DNA of 64,000 nt from Pseudoips prasinana (lineage: Eukaryota; Arthropoda; Insecta; Lepidoptera; Nolidae). The stretch lies in assembly GCA_951640165.1 (NCBI GenBank), contig OX621266.1, forward strand, positions 1,798,001 to 1,862,000, in the 5' to 3' direction. Positions within the stretch are counted from its first letter, which is position 1. Each line of letters starts with the position of its first letter. Under the pieces are notes generated by a model. It had not been told where the DNA came from. It did no database searches and worked only from the letters and a program-made list of their open reading frames with translations. Below are positions 9,623 to 20,074 of the stretch, piece by piece. A program made the position numbers and the translations under genes.

Positions 9623-11390
9623 ATGCCGAAACCTGCGCGGGATGCCCTCGGGCATTTTGCCAAAAAAGGCCCTTCTCAGGGCCAACCCAAAGGCCCTTCT
9701 CAGGGCCAACCCAAAGGCCCTTCTCAGGGCCAACCCAAAGGCCCTTCTCAGAGCCAACCACAAGGCCCTTCTCAGGGCCAACGCGACGCGTCGGCGTCGG
9801 AAGGCAGAGCCTTCTACGGAGGGAGAGCGGGCGATTTGTCGGACTCCGACATTGAGTCCGTAGCGTCGAATGCCAGCTCTATGGCGATCGATCCTCGATC
9901 AAGATCGGCATCGAGGAAGCGGACCTTTCTCAAGGTCGTGTCCGATGGCTCCTCGGGCTCGGGTTCGGCTCGGGTTAAGGAGCCAAAGAAGATAAAGGCC
10001 AAAAAGGCAACAACAGCGGCAGACACCCACGATGTGGGTTTAGCTGACGCCCAGCGCGAGCTGGACCTGGCTCGGCGGGAGCAGCTCCAGCAAGAGCTGG
10101 ATGAGCGGGTTGTGGCCAGGGAGGAACGGGCGCGCGTCGCTCGTGCCAAGGCCGAGTACGGTGCGTCCCGCGTCTTGTACGCGGACCACTCCCTGGCCGA
10201 ACTGGAGAAGATGGCCTTGGAGGACGAAGAGGCGATCGTGGAGGTCGCCGCAAAGTCCTCGCATCTGAAGGGGACTTTCCAGAAGTCCCTCAGATGCCGG
10301 GCCGCCAGCATGCGTTGCATCATCGCGGAGCTGGTGGACCGCAAGGCCAGCGACGAAACGCGGCAACTGCAGGCGAAGGTAGATCGCCCGCAGTTGGAGG
10401 TCAGCCAGCTGCACATGAAGCTGGCTGAAGCCACGGCCCTGCCATCCCAAGCCGAGCCCAGACCTGCGGCAGAGGGCCTCGCCCCCTCCTCCGGCCTTGA
10501 GGAAATCCTCCGCAAGGCTATGGGGGAGCAGAGGGATTTTGTGAGAGCCTGCTTAGCGGGCATCGAGGACCGGCTACTGCCGGAGAAACGCCTCCGACCG
10601 CCGCTTGCGGCGAACAAGAGGCGAGTGGAGCCGGTGGCAACCTCCCAGAGGGAGGACGCCCATCTCCCGTCCACCACCCCGACCAACCAGCAGGGCTGGA
10701 CGAAGGTGGTCGGTAAGGGGAAGGGCAAAGGCAAAAGGACGGCACCTGTTGTCCCTGCTGTCCCCGCCACCACCACACCCAGCCAGTCGCAGCCGACTGG
10801 CAAAGGGAAGGGGAAAGGGAAGGGGAGGAGCACCACCCCAGCCCCAGCCGTCTCCGCCACCACCCCTGCCAGTCAGTCGCAGTCGACTGGCAAGGGAAAG
10901 GGGAAGGGGAAGAGTTCTTCCCCCCCAGCCGGTGCCAAGAGGAACCTTGTTCCTCCAAAGACCGCGGCCGTCGTGGTGACACTCACCGCGGAGGCCGCGG
11001 AGCGGGGTGAGACGTACGCGTCCATGTTGGTGCGGGCGCGTGCCACTGCCGATCCCACCAAACTGGGGATCGGCAAAGTCTCATGCCGCAAGACACAGGC
11101 TGGGGCTCGTATATTCGAGTTGTGCCTTCTCCGGAAGGAGGGACGCCCGGTGGACTCCCCCTCGGCATACCGGCCCATCGTTCTGCTAGATGAGGTCGGT
11201 AAATTGTTCGAGGGGATCCTCGCCACCCGGCTAAACAGCCACTTGCGGGAGGTAGGGCCGGACCTGTCGGACGCCCAGTTCGGGTTTCGACAGGGGCGTT
11301 CGACGGTCGACGCATTGGCCCTACTCAGGGGCCAGGTGAAGGAGGCGGTCGAGGCCGGGGACGGAGTGTTGGCGGTGTCGTTCGACATCG
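9623..11390 (+). pseudogene. Element C ORF1 fused in frame to part of the ORF2 RT
   Basis: ATG at 9623 begins MPKPARDALGHF, then five octapeptide repeats, an acidic Ser/Asp region, a coiled-coil-like Glu/Arg/Leu-rich central region (about residues 140-280), and a Lys/Gly/Pro-rich stretch with repeated KGKGKG. At about 11119-11121 the reading jumps from ORF1 to the RT (LCLLRKEGRPVDSP) through a shared GTT. Sequence matching B 5293-7402, with zinc knuckles, endonuclease and the RT start, is lost. The fusion stays in frame until LTR-1 interrupts it in FDI at 11390. This copy shows the ORF1 middle region that B has lost. Confidence 0.82.
9668..9782 (+). repeat. Tandem 24-bp repeat, 5 copies, encoding GPSQGQPK-type octapeptides
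   Basis: Units start at 9668, 9692, 9716, 9740 and 9764. The fourth has a base change that turns QGQ into QSQ and breaks the GGCCCT/AGGGCC pairing. One more copy than in element B. Confidence 0.9.
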
Positions 11391-12034
11391 TTACGGTTAT
11401 TCTTTGGGTTTTGTTAAATAAAACCCAAACTCCGTGAACAAAAATTGTTATTTTAATAAATAACTAAAAGGAAAATTGTAAAAAAACAAAATGGTGGTAG
11501 GCCGTGGGTAACAGGCCGGTCGTTATCTTAATTCTGCCGAGCTTAGGTACTTGACTCCCCTTGGACTGAAGCGACGACGCGACGCGAAGGCGGTGATCGG
11601 CAGCCTGGCAGCCAGGAAAGAGTGGCGTCCAGCCGTTCAGGAACCGTCTAGGGCAGCGGGAGACAGACTTCCTTCATGTAGGTATAGGGCCTCGACCAGA
11701 TATAAGTTTAGCCCCAAACTTGAACCCCTGTATGGGGGGCGATAAAAAATAATCCGTTATACACGGCTGGTTTTCACTGATATATATATATCTTCTTTAG
11801 TATGGTAAGAACTTGTTATTAAACTGTTATTCGTATATTGTTGCGTAAAATTATAATAAAAAGAAATGCGCGAGCAACGTCTACGTGTGCTTGCTTCCCG
11901 AGTCTCGAGAGTCTGAGGTCGCGGGGCGAGGGCCGCTAAACAGCGATAGCCACTCATCGGGAACCGGTTGTCTCGAATGCACGGCAAGCGAGATCATGCC
12001 ACTAAAATAGGTACGTAACGTTTTATACGTTACA
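11390..12034 (-). repeat. LTR-1 3' LTR (left copy)
   Basis: About 645 bp. It matches 17754-18405 except for a 6-bp ATTATA-type length difference, one or two substitutions and a truncated first base or two. The near identity indicates recent insertion. Confidence 0.92.
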
Positions 12035-12138
12035 TACCCCCCGCGCAACATAGGGTCTTGTTAGTTCTAAAAAAAACAAGATCCTACTCAGCGTCTGCTA
12101 TACCTTGAGAAAATAAAAAAAAAATGCTCAACTACACT

Positions 12139-15100
12139 TTAATCAACCCCCCCTAAACTAGCTAACTTCAAATCTTTAATATGCCACTTGCCTAGATTCT
12201 TACCCTTGATGTCCTCTAGCTCATAGACCAATGGTGATTTCTTGGCAATAACTTTTGCCTTAATGAATTTGGGAGCCAGCTTCTTAGAAAATCGAGATTC
12301 CTTATCACTCAGAAAATAAGTTCGTTTCATAACAACGTCACCCACATTAAACTCCGCAAATTTACGGCGTAAATTGTAATGAGACGTATTCTTAGCATGA
12401 GCCTGCCAAAGTTTGGACTGTACGTCATTAAATATACCCGATAAACAACCTAAATTTTCAGCGTAACGATCTCGCGGTAAAAAGATAATCTCATCACCCA
12501 AATCATTGTCTGTATAATGAGAACCACAAGCTACAAGCTCACGTCCAAAAACCAAAAATGAAGGAGTAAAACCAGTGGCCTCGTTCACCGAACTATTAAT
12601 GGCAAACTGCACTTTTGGTATGAATAAGTCCTACGATCTGTGGTCATCGTTGACATAGGTAGATATACAAGTAATGATGGTCCTATTATAACGCTCAACC
12701 AAATTAACCTGAGGGGTATATCTGGGTGTATACTGAACATTCGGAATATTGTATTTCCTAAACAGCTCTTCGGTTACTTTGCCAGTAAATTGAGGGCCAT
12801 TGTCCATAAGGATAGTCTGAGGAACGCCGTGGACTAGAAACACAGACTCCTCCAAGAACTTAGTGATAATGTCAGCCGTCGCTCTTTTAATCGGAAATAT
12901 TAGGCAAAATTTGGAAAAACAGCATGTAACTACTAATATAAAATTATTCTGCTTCCTAGTGGTCGGTAGTGGACCCATCAAATCTATGGACAGCATTTGA
13001 AATGGCCGAGAACAATGCTTTGGCCGACCCATTTCACCCAATATCTGGTGGTTCTGAGATTTATACGATAAGCACTTCTCGCAACTACCCACGAATTTAA
13101 CTACATCCTGGTACATACCGGGCCAGTAGTAGCATAACGCAAGACGACGATAAGTTTTGAAAATTCCCATGTGACCAGCAGTGGGCTCACAATGGTTCTT
13201 GGTAAGAATACCATTGCGCAACTCCAAGGGAATGACCTCTTTCCATGAAAATTCAGAAGTAAGCTCATGCTTGTTCTTGGTAAGTCTAAATAAGGCATCG
13301 CCCTTTATAATGAAATTGGGAAACTTTTCAGGATTGTTTACGCAACCATCATAAATTTTATTGTACCAAGTGTCCTGAGAGTCCAAATAAGAGTCGGAAA
13401 GACGAATGGTATTGACCGGAATACACCTTGAAAGCGCGTCAGGGATAACATTGTCTACCCCTTTTCGGTGCTTAATCACAAAGTTGAACGCAGACAAGCG
13501 TACACCCCATCGTGCCAACCGGCCAGTAGGGTTGCTTAGTGACAAAAACCATTTGAGAGCACTATGGTCAGTGTATACGGTAAATTGCTGACCGTTCTCC
13601 AAATAGCATCGCCAGTGTTCGAGGGCAGCAATGACAGCTAATGTTTCGCGCTCGGTGATACTATAATTCCGCTCGGCTGCTGTTAACGACCTGCTCATGT
13701 AAGCAATGGGATGTTCCTTGCCATCCAAATTCTGCGTAAGCATAGCACCTATGCCATAGCTGCTTGCATCCGTGTGCACCTCAAACGGCCTTGAATAATC
13801 GGGACAAGACAATACTGGAGCAGAAACTAAGCACTCTTTGAGCTTTTGAAAAGCAGCTTCCGCTTCTGGAGTCCAGTTAAAGGCAGGAGAACCCTTCCTG
13901 GTAGACGTAAGTTTGTTCAATGGCCCAGCTATAGTACTGAAATTGGGGACAAAACGCCTGTACCAAGTTGCGGTTCCTAAAAAACGTTTCAGGTCCTTGC
14001 GACTTTTAGGTGTCGGATAATTAAGTATTGCCTCTACTTTCTCCGGGTCTGTACGCAAACCACCACTATCCACGACATACCCCAAGTATTTAAGCTGTGA
14101 ACTAAAAAAATTACACTTTTCTAAATTCACCGTTAGGTTTGCTCGCTTCAATTTTTCTAGAACACGTAAGAGGGGTGTCACGTGAGTATCAAAATCTTTG
14201 GAGATGACAATGACGTCATCCAAATATGCGAAAACATTCAATTCAAATTCGGAAAACAAAAGATCAACAAACCTCTGCTGGGAAGCAGGTGCGTTAGTTA
14301 ATCCAAAGGCTGTTCTCTTAAAACACAGACTTCCCCTTCCTGGAACGTAAAAAGCAGTCTTGTCTCGATCTTCTGCGGCTATAGGAATCTGCCAAAAGGC
14401 CTTTGATAAATCGATAGTAGAAAGATATCGAGCTTCACGCAAGTTGTCCAATATCTCCGAAATGTAAGGGAGATTATAAGCGTCACGCTTAGTGACTGAA
14501 TTGAGTTTACGACTGTCCAAGCAAAACCTTGGCTGACCGTTCTTTTTAGTGACTATAAGAACTGGAGATGACCAAGCGCTTTCACAAGGCTCGATCACAT
14601 CCAAAGCCAGCATTTCATCAACTTGTTCAGTCAAAATACGCTGCTTCTCGGGAGACATTCTATAATACCGTTGTCGTATTGGCTGAGCTGTTCCAGTGTC
14701 AATACGATGTGTGATAAGGCTCGTCTTCCCAAGGCCCTTGGTTTGAAAGGAAATGTCCTCAAATTGTTGTATAACCTTGCTAGCCGCAAGCTTTTGAGAG
14801 GCATCAAGAGTAGCGTAACCTTGAATATAATCCACCCGGGAATCGGAAGGAGAATTGGCCACACTTCCAGTAGTAATGCTACTGATGTACTTAGGGCAAA
14901 GTTTGAAACTGCGCCAAAAATCGATACCCAAGATTAAACTTGTTTTAATTTCAGGCACCACAATACCTCTGAGCACATGAAACTTGTCATCAAAATTTAC
15001 GGGAATATCGATGTAACCTAGACTTGTAAACTTTTGTCCACCAGCAGCTGTAACTGTAATAAGTTCATCCTTAACTAATGACAACCCACTTTTCTCCAGG

Positions 15101-15336
15101 ATAGAGTGTGCACCGTTCCCTATAATAGTGACAGCTGAGCCGGAATCTAAAAGTCCAGAAACTGACATATCATTAATCTTAACAGAAACATAAGGTCTGT
15201 CATCGAGATTACAGTCTTTTCCGAGAATCGTGTGGACCATGTAAGAATTAAAAAACACTCTTATAGTTTGTAGCCATTCGTTCCAGTCATTCAATTGGAA
15301 TCTACTGTCAACACGATTCTCACAAACTAGTTTTTT
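12139..15336 (-). pseudogene. pol: LTR-1 pol polyprotein (protease-RT-RNase H-integrase), one in-frame stop
   Basis: Read leftwards, the frame opens at the gag slippery site and runs to 12139. Protease motif LLDSGSAVTIIG is near 15150. RT has LSTIDLSKAFWQIP and the catalytic YLDD at 14215-14226. The RNase H has VHTDASSYGIGAML. The integrase zinc region (H...H...C-X2-C, near 13060-13180) is followed by D, D and E of the catalytic core. A TAG at 12631-12633 interrupts the frame within the integrase, after the catalytic Glu; the same frame then continues 155-160 codons with the integrase C terminus. There is no initiator ATG at the start, which fits translation as a gag-pol fusion by -1 frameshifting. 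Apart from the stop, pol looks intact. Confidence 0.9.
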
Positions 15337-16682
15337 GGAACGGGACTCTTATAACCCGCACAGTGTGGACAATCGGGAACCTTAACTCCCTTTTGGCCGC
15401 AGGAAAAACATACAATATCACGTTCTGTACACTGCCTTAGATTATGCGTATCATTACGGCAACGGGGACAGAAACGTGGTTTCTGAGAACTAGCACCAAC
15501 TGCATGTACATATTTATCACTACGAGACGCTATTAATCTTTGTGCATTTCCGCTTAAGTGCTGACCCGAACTACCCCTATCGCCAATACTATTATTAACC
15601 CGGCTTCCATACTGGAATTTATTAGAATAATAGCCCTTACTAGATGAACTGCCAGAATAAGCAAACTCTGGTGCTAAAGTTGTCGATGTTTGTTTTGGCG
15701 GTTCTCTGAATTGGGAAAATCGTGATTGGATGCTTTCATAATTGCGACATATTGTTCGCAAATCATTAATGTTATTAATAACTGGACTAGACGCTAATGC
15801 ATTGAGATATGTCGGACGAATATTATGCAGTATAATTTCCATTTTTTCACAATCAGGCAACTTATTTGTTAGCCTGGAAAAGAGACCTTCCATATTTGAT
15901 AAGTATATGACAATATTCTCACTTTCGCCCTGAGTACGACACCTTATTTCGTTTAACAGCTTGTAATCATAATCCACTTGATCAAAATCACGTTTCAATA
16001 GAGTAACTAGATCATTCCAACCAGACACCAAGTCCCTAATGCTCCTGTACCAATTTAAAGCATCACCAGAAAATATATCCAGTGCTTGAGCGAGAATTTT
16101 ATCGTTGGGAATGTCCTTGGCGGCACAAAACTCTTCACAACGTTGAATAAACGCTCGAACACATGATTTCCCATCAAATCTCAATTTAGAAAACTTGTTC
16201 CCATTCCCTTCGCAAGATACTGATACGTTTATAGGTGCAATGGCAGAAAGCTGACCGTCAGCAATAGCATTACCAAGGTGATCTACGGCGGAATCTGTTA
16301 GAGAACTAAGTTTATCAGAAGCCGCCTTATATAAATCGACACATTCATTGTATGTTTTCTTAAGTGCATCACTACAAGCAATGCGATTAAGCCGATGGTA
16401 TAGATGATTAAGCATGTTTTCTGTACGAAGAAAAGTATTCTTATCTAAGGGTTTAAGTTCCAAATTCTTATTAACTCTTTCAATTACGTCTAGTACACCC
16501 TCCAGATCCTTAGCCGGCTCATGAACCCCAATGAGGATATCTTCCGAAGGAAATACAGGTCCACATTCTGCTATTTGCTTGCGCAGTTCTATAACCGTGC
16601 TAGCAGGTGTTACGCCCCTTATAGCAACCTCATACTCTAACTCCGACTTTTGTAGTGACATAAACTTAATACGGTAGGCCAT
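15327..16682 (-). CDS. gag: LTR-1 gag
   Basis: Intact 451-residue ORF from ATG at 16680-16682. The central region resembles Gypsy capsid (FDGKSCVRAFIQRCEEFC and downstream helices, about residues 165-330). The C terminus has a nucleocapsid part with one regular CCHC knuckle, CPRCRNDTHNLRQC. A second, CFSCGQKGVKVPDC, has Val at the position of the usual His. Gag forms the particle that packages element RNA. The TAG stop follows directly on an A AAA AAC heptamer. Because the ORF is intact and the LTRs match, this copy could supply gag. Confidence 0.9.
   Translation of the reverse strand: MAYRIKFMSLQKSELEYEVAIRGVTPASTVIELRKQIAECGPVFPSEDILIGVHEPAKDLEGVLDVIERVNKNLELKPLDKNTFLRTENMLNHLYHRLNRIACSDALKKTYNECVDLYKAASDKLSSLTDSAVDHLGNAIADGQLSAIAPINVSVSCEGNGNKFSKLRFDGKSCVRAFIQRCEEFCAAKDIPNDKILAQALDIFSGDALNWYRSIRDLVSGWNDLVTLLKRDFDQVDYDYKLLNEIRCRTQGESENIVIYLSNMEGLFSRLTNKLPDCEKMEIILHNIRPTYLNALASSPVINNINDLRTICRNYESIQSRFSQFREPPKQTSTTLAPEFAYSGSSSSKGYYSNKFQYGSRVNNSIGDRGSSGQHLSGNAQRLIASRSDKYVHAVGASSQKPRFCPRCRNDTHNLRQCTERDIVCFSCGQKGVKVPDCPHCAGYKSPVPKN
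15330..15336 (-). promoter_or_regulatory. -1 ribosomal frameshift heptamer A AAA AAC at the gag end
   Basis: In the gag frame the last codons are CCA AAA AAC TAG, giving the X XXY YYZ heptamer A AAA AAC immediately before the stop. A -1 slip enters a frame that is open without interruption into pol. This is the canonical retroviral arrangement. Confidence 0.75.
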
Positions 16683-16700
16683 TATAAGAATTATCGCAAA

Positions 16701-16750
<50 letters not shown>

Positions 16751-17753
16751 GTTGCCGGGCAGCTATTGAACAGTATTGCTAATAAAAAAACAACAAACAA
16801 CTCCGTCTGTTACAATAGTAACTAAGAATTTAGTAACGTTTGGTTGTTTTTCAAATTTACTCAAAAATAAAAAAAATTAAGTACTACAATAAAATAAACA
16901 AATAAGCAACATACAAAATTGCAACTAATGTGTACGAAGAAGATTAACAATTTTTTTTTAATTTTTATTTTTTTTTTATTTTTATATAAATATATAATAG
17001 AACACACAATTTAATTGTTTATCAATTCCGTTGCCATTATATTTCAACAAAATGAAAACATTTTCTAATCATAATAAAAATAAGTAATAATATCAATAAA
17101 AACTATACATTAAAATAAAAACAAACAAAATAATAAAATTGCGGATTATTTAGTATGTAGATTGTAATTATAATAATGTGGAATGAATTAAATAATATTA
17201 TTTTGCTGACTTTACCTAATAATAATATGGATTATAAAATGTCAAAATAAATTATATGTAACAAATAGATAATACAATAGAAAAAATGTAATGCTGACTA
17301 TACCTACTTCTTAAAAGTAGATAGCAGGGAATTATAATGAATTAATTAGATTTAAAGGAATTATTTTTGAAATAAGGACAAAAAATGGATACCTACAAAA
17401 TCACAAATATAAACAAAATCAGGATTATTTAATTGCTGACTGTATTTAATTATGTAGAGAATAATTTAAAAAATACACATGCAAATTTATTAAAAATCAT
17501 TAGGTAATAAGTATTTTGTTTGTCGACAGTACTTTTGCAATTAAATAAACACACGGTAATAAACACAGACCACACTAGAATTATATTTAATTTCGTACAC
17601 CTTAGTTACTGGCAACCAAAAATAATAATAACGTTTCACAAAAATAAAAAAACAAACACAAAACACCATACACAACACCATCTACTCTCGGCAGAATACA
17701 GTGATTAAAATAACGACCTTTATTTAAAAAAAAAACCACGTTATGGGCGCCAA
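16683..17753 (-). other. LTR-1 5' leader, AT-rich, no gene seen
   Basis: About 1.07 kb between gag and the 5' LTR. It is very AT-rich with many short A and T runs and no convincing ORF. The primer-binding site is at its LTR-proximal end. Confidence 0.7.
16707..16746. repeat. (TA)n microsatellite
   Basis: About 20 TA dinucleotides just upstream of the gag ATG of LTR-1. Confidence 0.95.
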
Positions 17754-18405
17754 TGTTACGGTTATTCTTTGGGTTTTGTTAAATAAAACCCAAACTCCGT
17801 GAACAAAAATTGTTATTTTAATAAATAACTAAAAGGAAAATTGTAAAAAAACAAAATGGTGGTAGGCCGTGGGTAACAGGCCGGTCGTTATCTTAATTCT
17901 GCCGAGCTTAGGTACTTGACTCCCCTTGGACTGAAGCGACGACGCGACGCGAAGGCGGTGATCGGCAGCCTGGCAGCCAGGAAAGAGTGGCGTCCAGCCG
18001 TTCAGGAACCGTCTAGGGCAGCGGGAGACAGACTTCCTTCATGTAGGTATAGGGCCTCGACCAGATATAAGTTTAGCCCCAAACTTGAACCCCTGTATGG
18101 GGGGCGATAAAAAATAATCCGTTATACACGGCTGGTTTTCACTGATATATATATATCTTCTTTAGTATGGTAAGAACTTGTTATTAAACTGTTATTCGTA
18201 TATTGTTGCGTAAAATTATAATTATAATAAAAAGAAATGCGCGAGCAACGTCTACGTGTGCTTGCTTCCCGAGTCTCGAGAGTCTGAGGTCGCGGGGCGA
18301 GGGCTGCTAAACAGCGATAGCCACTCATCGGGAACCGGTTGTCTCGAATGCACGGCAAGCGAGATCATGCCACTAAAATAGGTACGTAACGTTTTATACG
18401 TTACA
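17754..18405 (-). repeat. LTR-1 5' LTR (right copy)
   Basis: 652 bp, TG...CA on the minus strand. Element C sequence resumes at AACGCCTTCAACTCC immediately after it. Confidence 0.93.
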
Positions 18406-19329
18406 AACGCCTTCAACTCCGTGCCCCACTCGACCATATTGGAGGCACTCCGCTACCACGGAGTGCCACTGAAAGCCGCGGACGCCCTCTCATGGCTCCT
18501 CCCAAACCTGGGAGGGCCCAAGGAGCGATGCCGGCGCCTCTATGCCGGCATCCTGAAGAGCATGGCCCTGTATGGGGCACCCATCTGGGCGGACTCCCTC
18601 CACAGGAGGGAGAATGCAACCGCCATCCGCAGGCCCCAACGCGCCATTGCACAGCGGGTGGCGAGGGCGTACCGCTCGGTGGGTTTTGCGGCGGCGTGCG
18701 CTCTGGCCGGCACCCCTCCCTGGGAATTGGAGGCATGGGTGCTCGCCAGAGTGTACGAATGGGCGGCGCGGCGTAGGGCGCTGGGTGAGCGCCCCGCCGC
18801 GCAAGAGCGGGAGGCCGTGCGGCGGGAGGCGAGGGACGCAATCGTTGTCCACTGGACACGGGACCTCGCCTCCGCCACCTTTGGACGCCGGACGCTGGAC
18901 GCGCTCGGCCCAGTCCTGCGGGATTGGCTTGAGCGCCCCCACGGTTTCCTCTCTTTCCGTCTGGTGCAGGTGTTGTCCGGGCATGGCTGCTTCGGAACGC
19001 ACCTGCATCGGATCCAGAGGGAGGAGACCCCGGCGTGCCACCATTGCGGAGCCGCGGAGGACACGGCGCAGCACACCCTGGAGGTGTGCCCAGCCTGGGT
19101 TGAGCTGCGCCGTGCCCTGACTGATGTGGTCGGGCGGGACTTCTCACTTCCCAGTGTGGTGAATTCCATGCTGGGGAGTGAGGAGGCTTGGGCGGCGGTT
19201 GCCTCCTTTTGCGAAGATGTTATGTCGCAAAAGGAGGCGGCGGAGCGCGCGCGGGAGGATGATCCTCGCGGGAGGGGTGGGAGACGGCGGTTGTTCGATC
19301 GTCGCCTCCCTCCTTCTGGTGGTGATTAG
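18406..19329 (+). pseudogene. Element C ORF2 C-terminal part
   Basis: Continues the RT after LTR-1 (NAFNSVPHSTILEALRY). It jumps at about 18470 over roughly 490 bp present in B (7737-8228), removing the YADD box in frame. The rest, through the C-terminal CCHC cluster (CHHCGAAEDTAQHTLEVC), is open to TAG 19327-19329 and also lacks a few residues near the end relative to B. It cannot encode a working polymerase. Confidence 0.85.
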
Positions 19330-19668
19330 CGGGCGACAGGCGCGGGGGCGCCTTCGCTCGCATTGCACTGATCACCACCCTCGTCGGGCGGGAACGGCCG
19401 AGCACTCACGGTCGTTCCCGGGCCTCTCCACTTAGGGAGGGGCGTGCGGGCCCCACTGTAAAGGCGGGCGGTCGTCGGTGGGGGACTGGACGTAAAGGCT
19501 GAGCCGGTTTCCCAGTCCCCCTCCACACGGACGATGCGGGAGTGCCGCTGGGTTATTTTAGTGGGTATGCCGGAGTAGCCGGAGAGTCCCACATAACCCG
19601 CCCATCCCCCAATGGGCGGGTATGCGTAACGCATTTTTTCCCAGCGCAAACAAAAAAAAAAAAAAAAA
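19330..19668 (+). other. Element C 3' UTR: hairpins and poly(A)
   Basis: Same hairpin series as in B. The stop-codon stem is 19318-19329 with 19368-19379, the 8-bp stem 19422-19429 with 19436-19443, and the distal CCCCCA-loop hairpin 19596-19621. The differences from B within these three stems keep base pairing through G.U pairs. Confidence 0.7.
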
Positions 19669-19686
19669 GGTTAGGTTAGGTTAGGT
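19669..19686 (+). repeat. Telomeric repeats (GGTTA)n
   Basis: About three and a half units between the poly(A) of plus-strand element C and the poly(T) (minus-strand poly(A)) of element D. Confidence 0.85.
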
Positions 19687-19711
19687 TTTTTTTTTTTTTT
19701 TTTTTTTTTTT

Positions 19712-20074
19712 ATCCCTTTATTAGGGAACAGGCGAATGACTCCCCTGACTTAGTCAGAGTCCTTATTTAGCGTAGCCGTAGTTTAATAGGGGTCTTGTAA
19801 ATTATGAACTAAGCAACTGGTTCGTTGTATTTGTTTTTAGTATATAGTTGTATTTATTTATGTATTTGTGTTTAGGTTTTGTTGATTGTCTTTTATTTTT
19901 AAGATATAGTTTTGTTTAGCACCTCCGATTTTCTTGCATTCCTTCCGCAATACATATCTACTATAATAGTAGATATTCTTGCGGCTGTTCTGTGTACGTC
20001 TTATCTATAAAGAATTTTTTTTTTTTTTGTGATTGTTTACTGGGTTTGTTTTTGGCTTTATTTTAAGTATACTT
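19712..20074 (-). other. Element D 3' UTR
   Basis: AT-rich, non-coding. The terminal part, with CCCCTGACTTAGTCAGAG on the plus strand (an 8-base palindrome-like core, CTGACTTAGTCAG), is shared with element H at about 41732-41749. Confidence 0.7.

Larger units (their letters stand above)
11390..18405 (-). mobile_element. LTR-1: Gypsy-type LTR retrotransposon, minus strand
   Basis: About 7 kb with near-identical LTRs of about 645 and 652 bp, gag and pol on the minus strand, and no env. Read on the minus strand the LTR starts TGTAACG and ends CGTAACA. A putative primer-binding site beginning TGGCGCC lies 1 nt inside the 5' LTR (right side, near 17740-17752). A G-run polypurine tract (GCGGGGGGTA) abuts the 3' LTR at about 12035-12044. 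Pol order is protease, RT, RNase H, integrase, as in Gypsy/Ty3 elements. It sits inside the RT region of element C; a clear target duplication is not visible and two bases of the target appear lost. Confidence 0.92.
9463..19668 (+). mobile_element. Element C: SART-like non-LTR retrotransposon with deletions, split by LTR-1
   Basis: Sibling of B, present as 9463-11390 and 18406-19668, with the Gypsy element LTR-1 between. It carries the 5' UTR, most of ORF1, a jump into the ORF2 RT, and the 3' UTR with poly(A) (19652-19668), followed by TTAGG repeats. About 2.1 kb between ORF1 and RT and about 490 bp including the catalytic YADD are absent relative to B. Confidence 0.85.

Noticed and set aside
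9814..10863. 349-codon minus-strand ORF opposite element C ORF1
   Set aside because: Ser/Arg-rich shadow of ORF1 codon bias, no recognisable domain.
11551..11745. 64-codon ORF in both LTRs of LTR-1
   Set aside because: Present because the LTR is duplicated; no domain and typical of LTR regulatory sequence.
16682..17753. Additional gene in the LTR-1 leader
   Set aside because: Only short AT-rich frames with no coding character.
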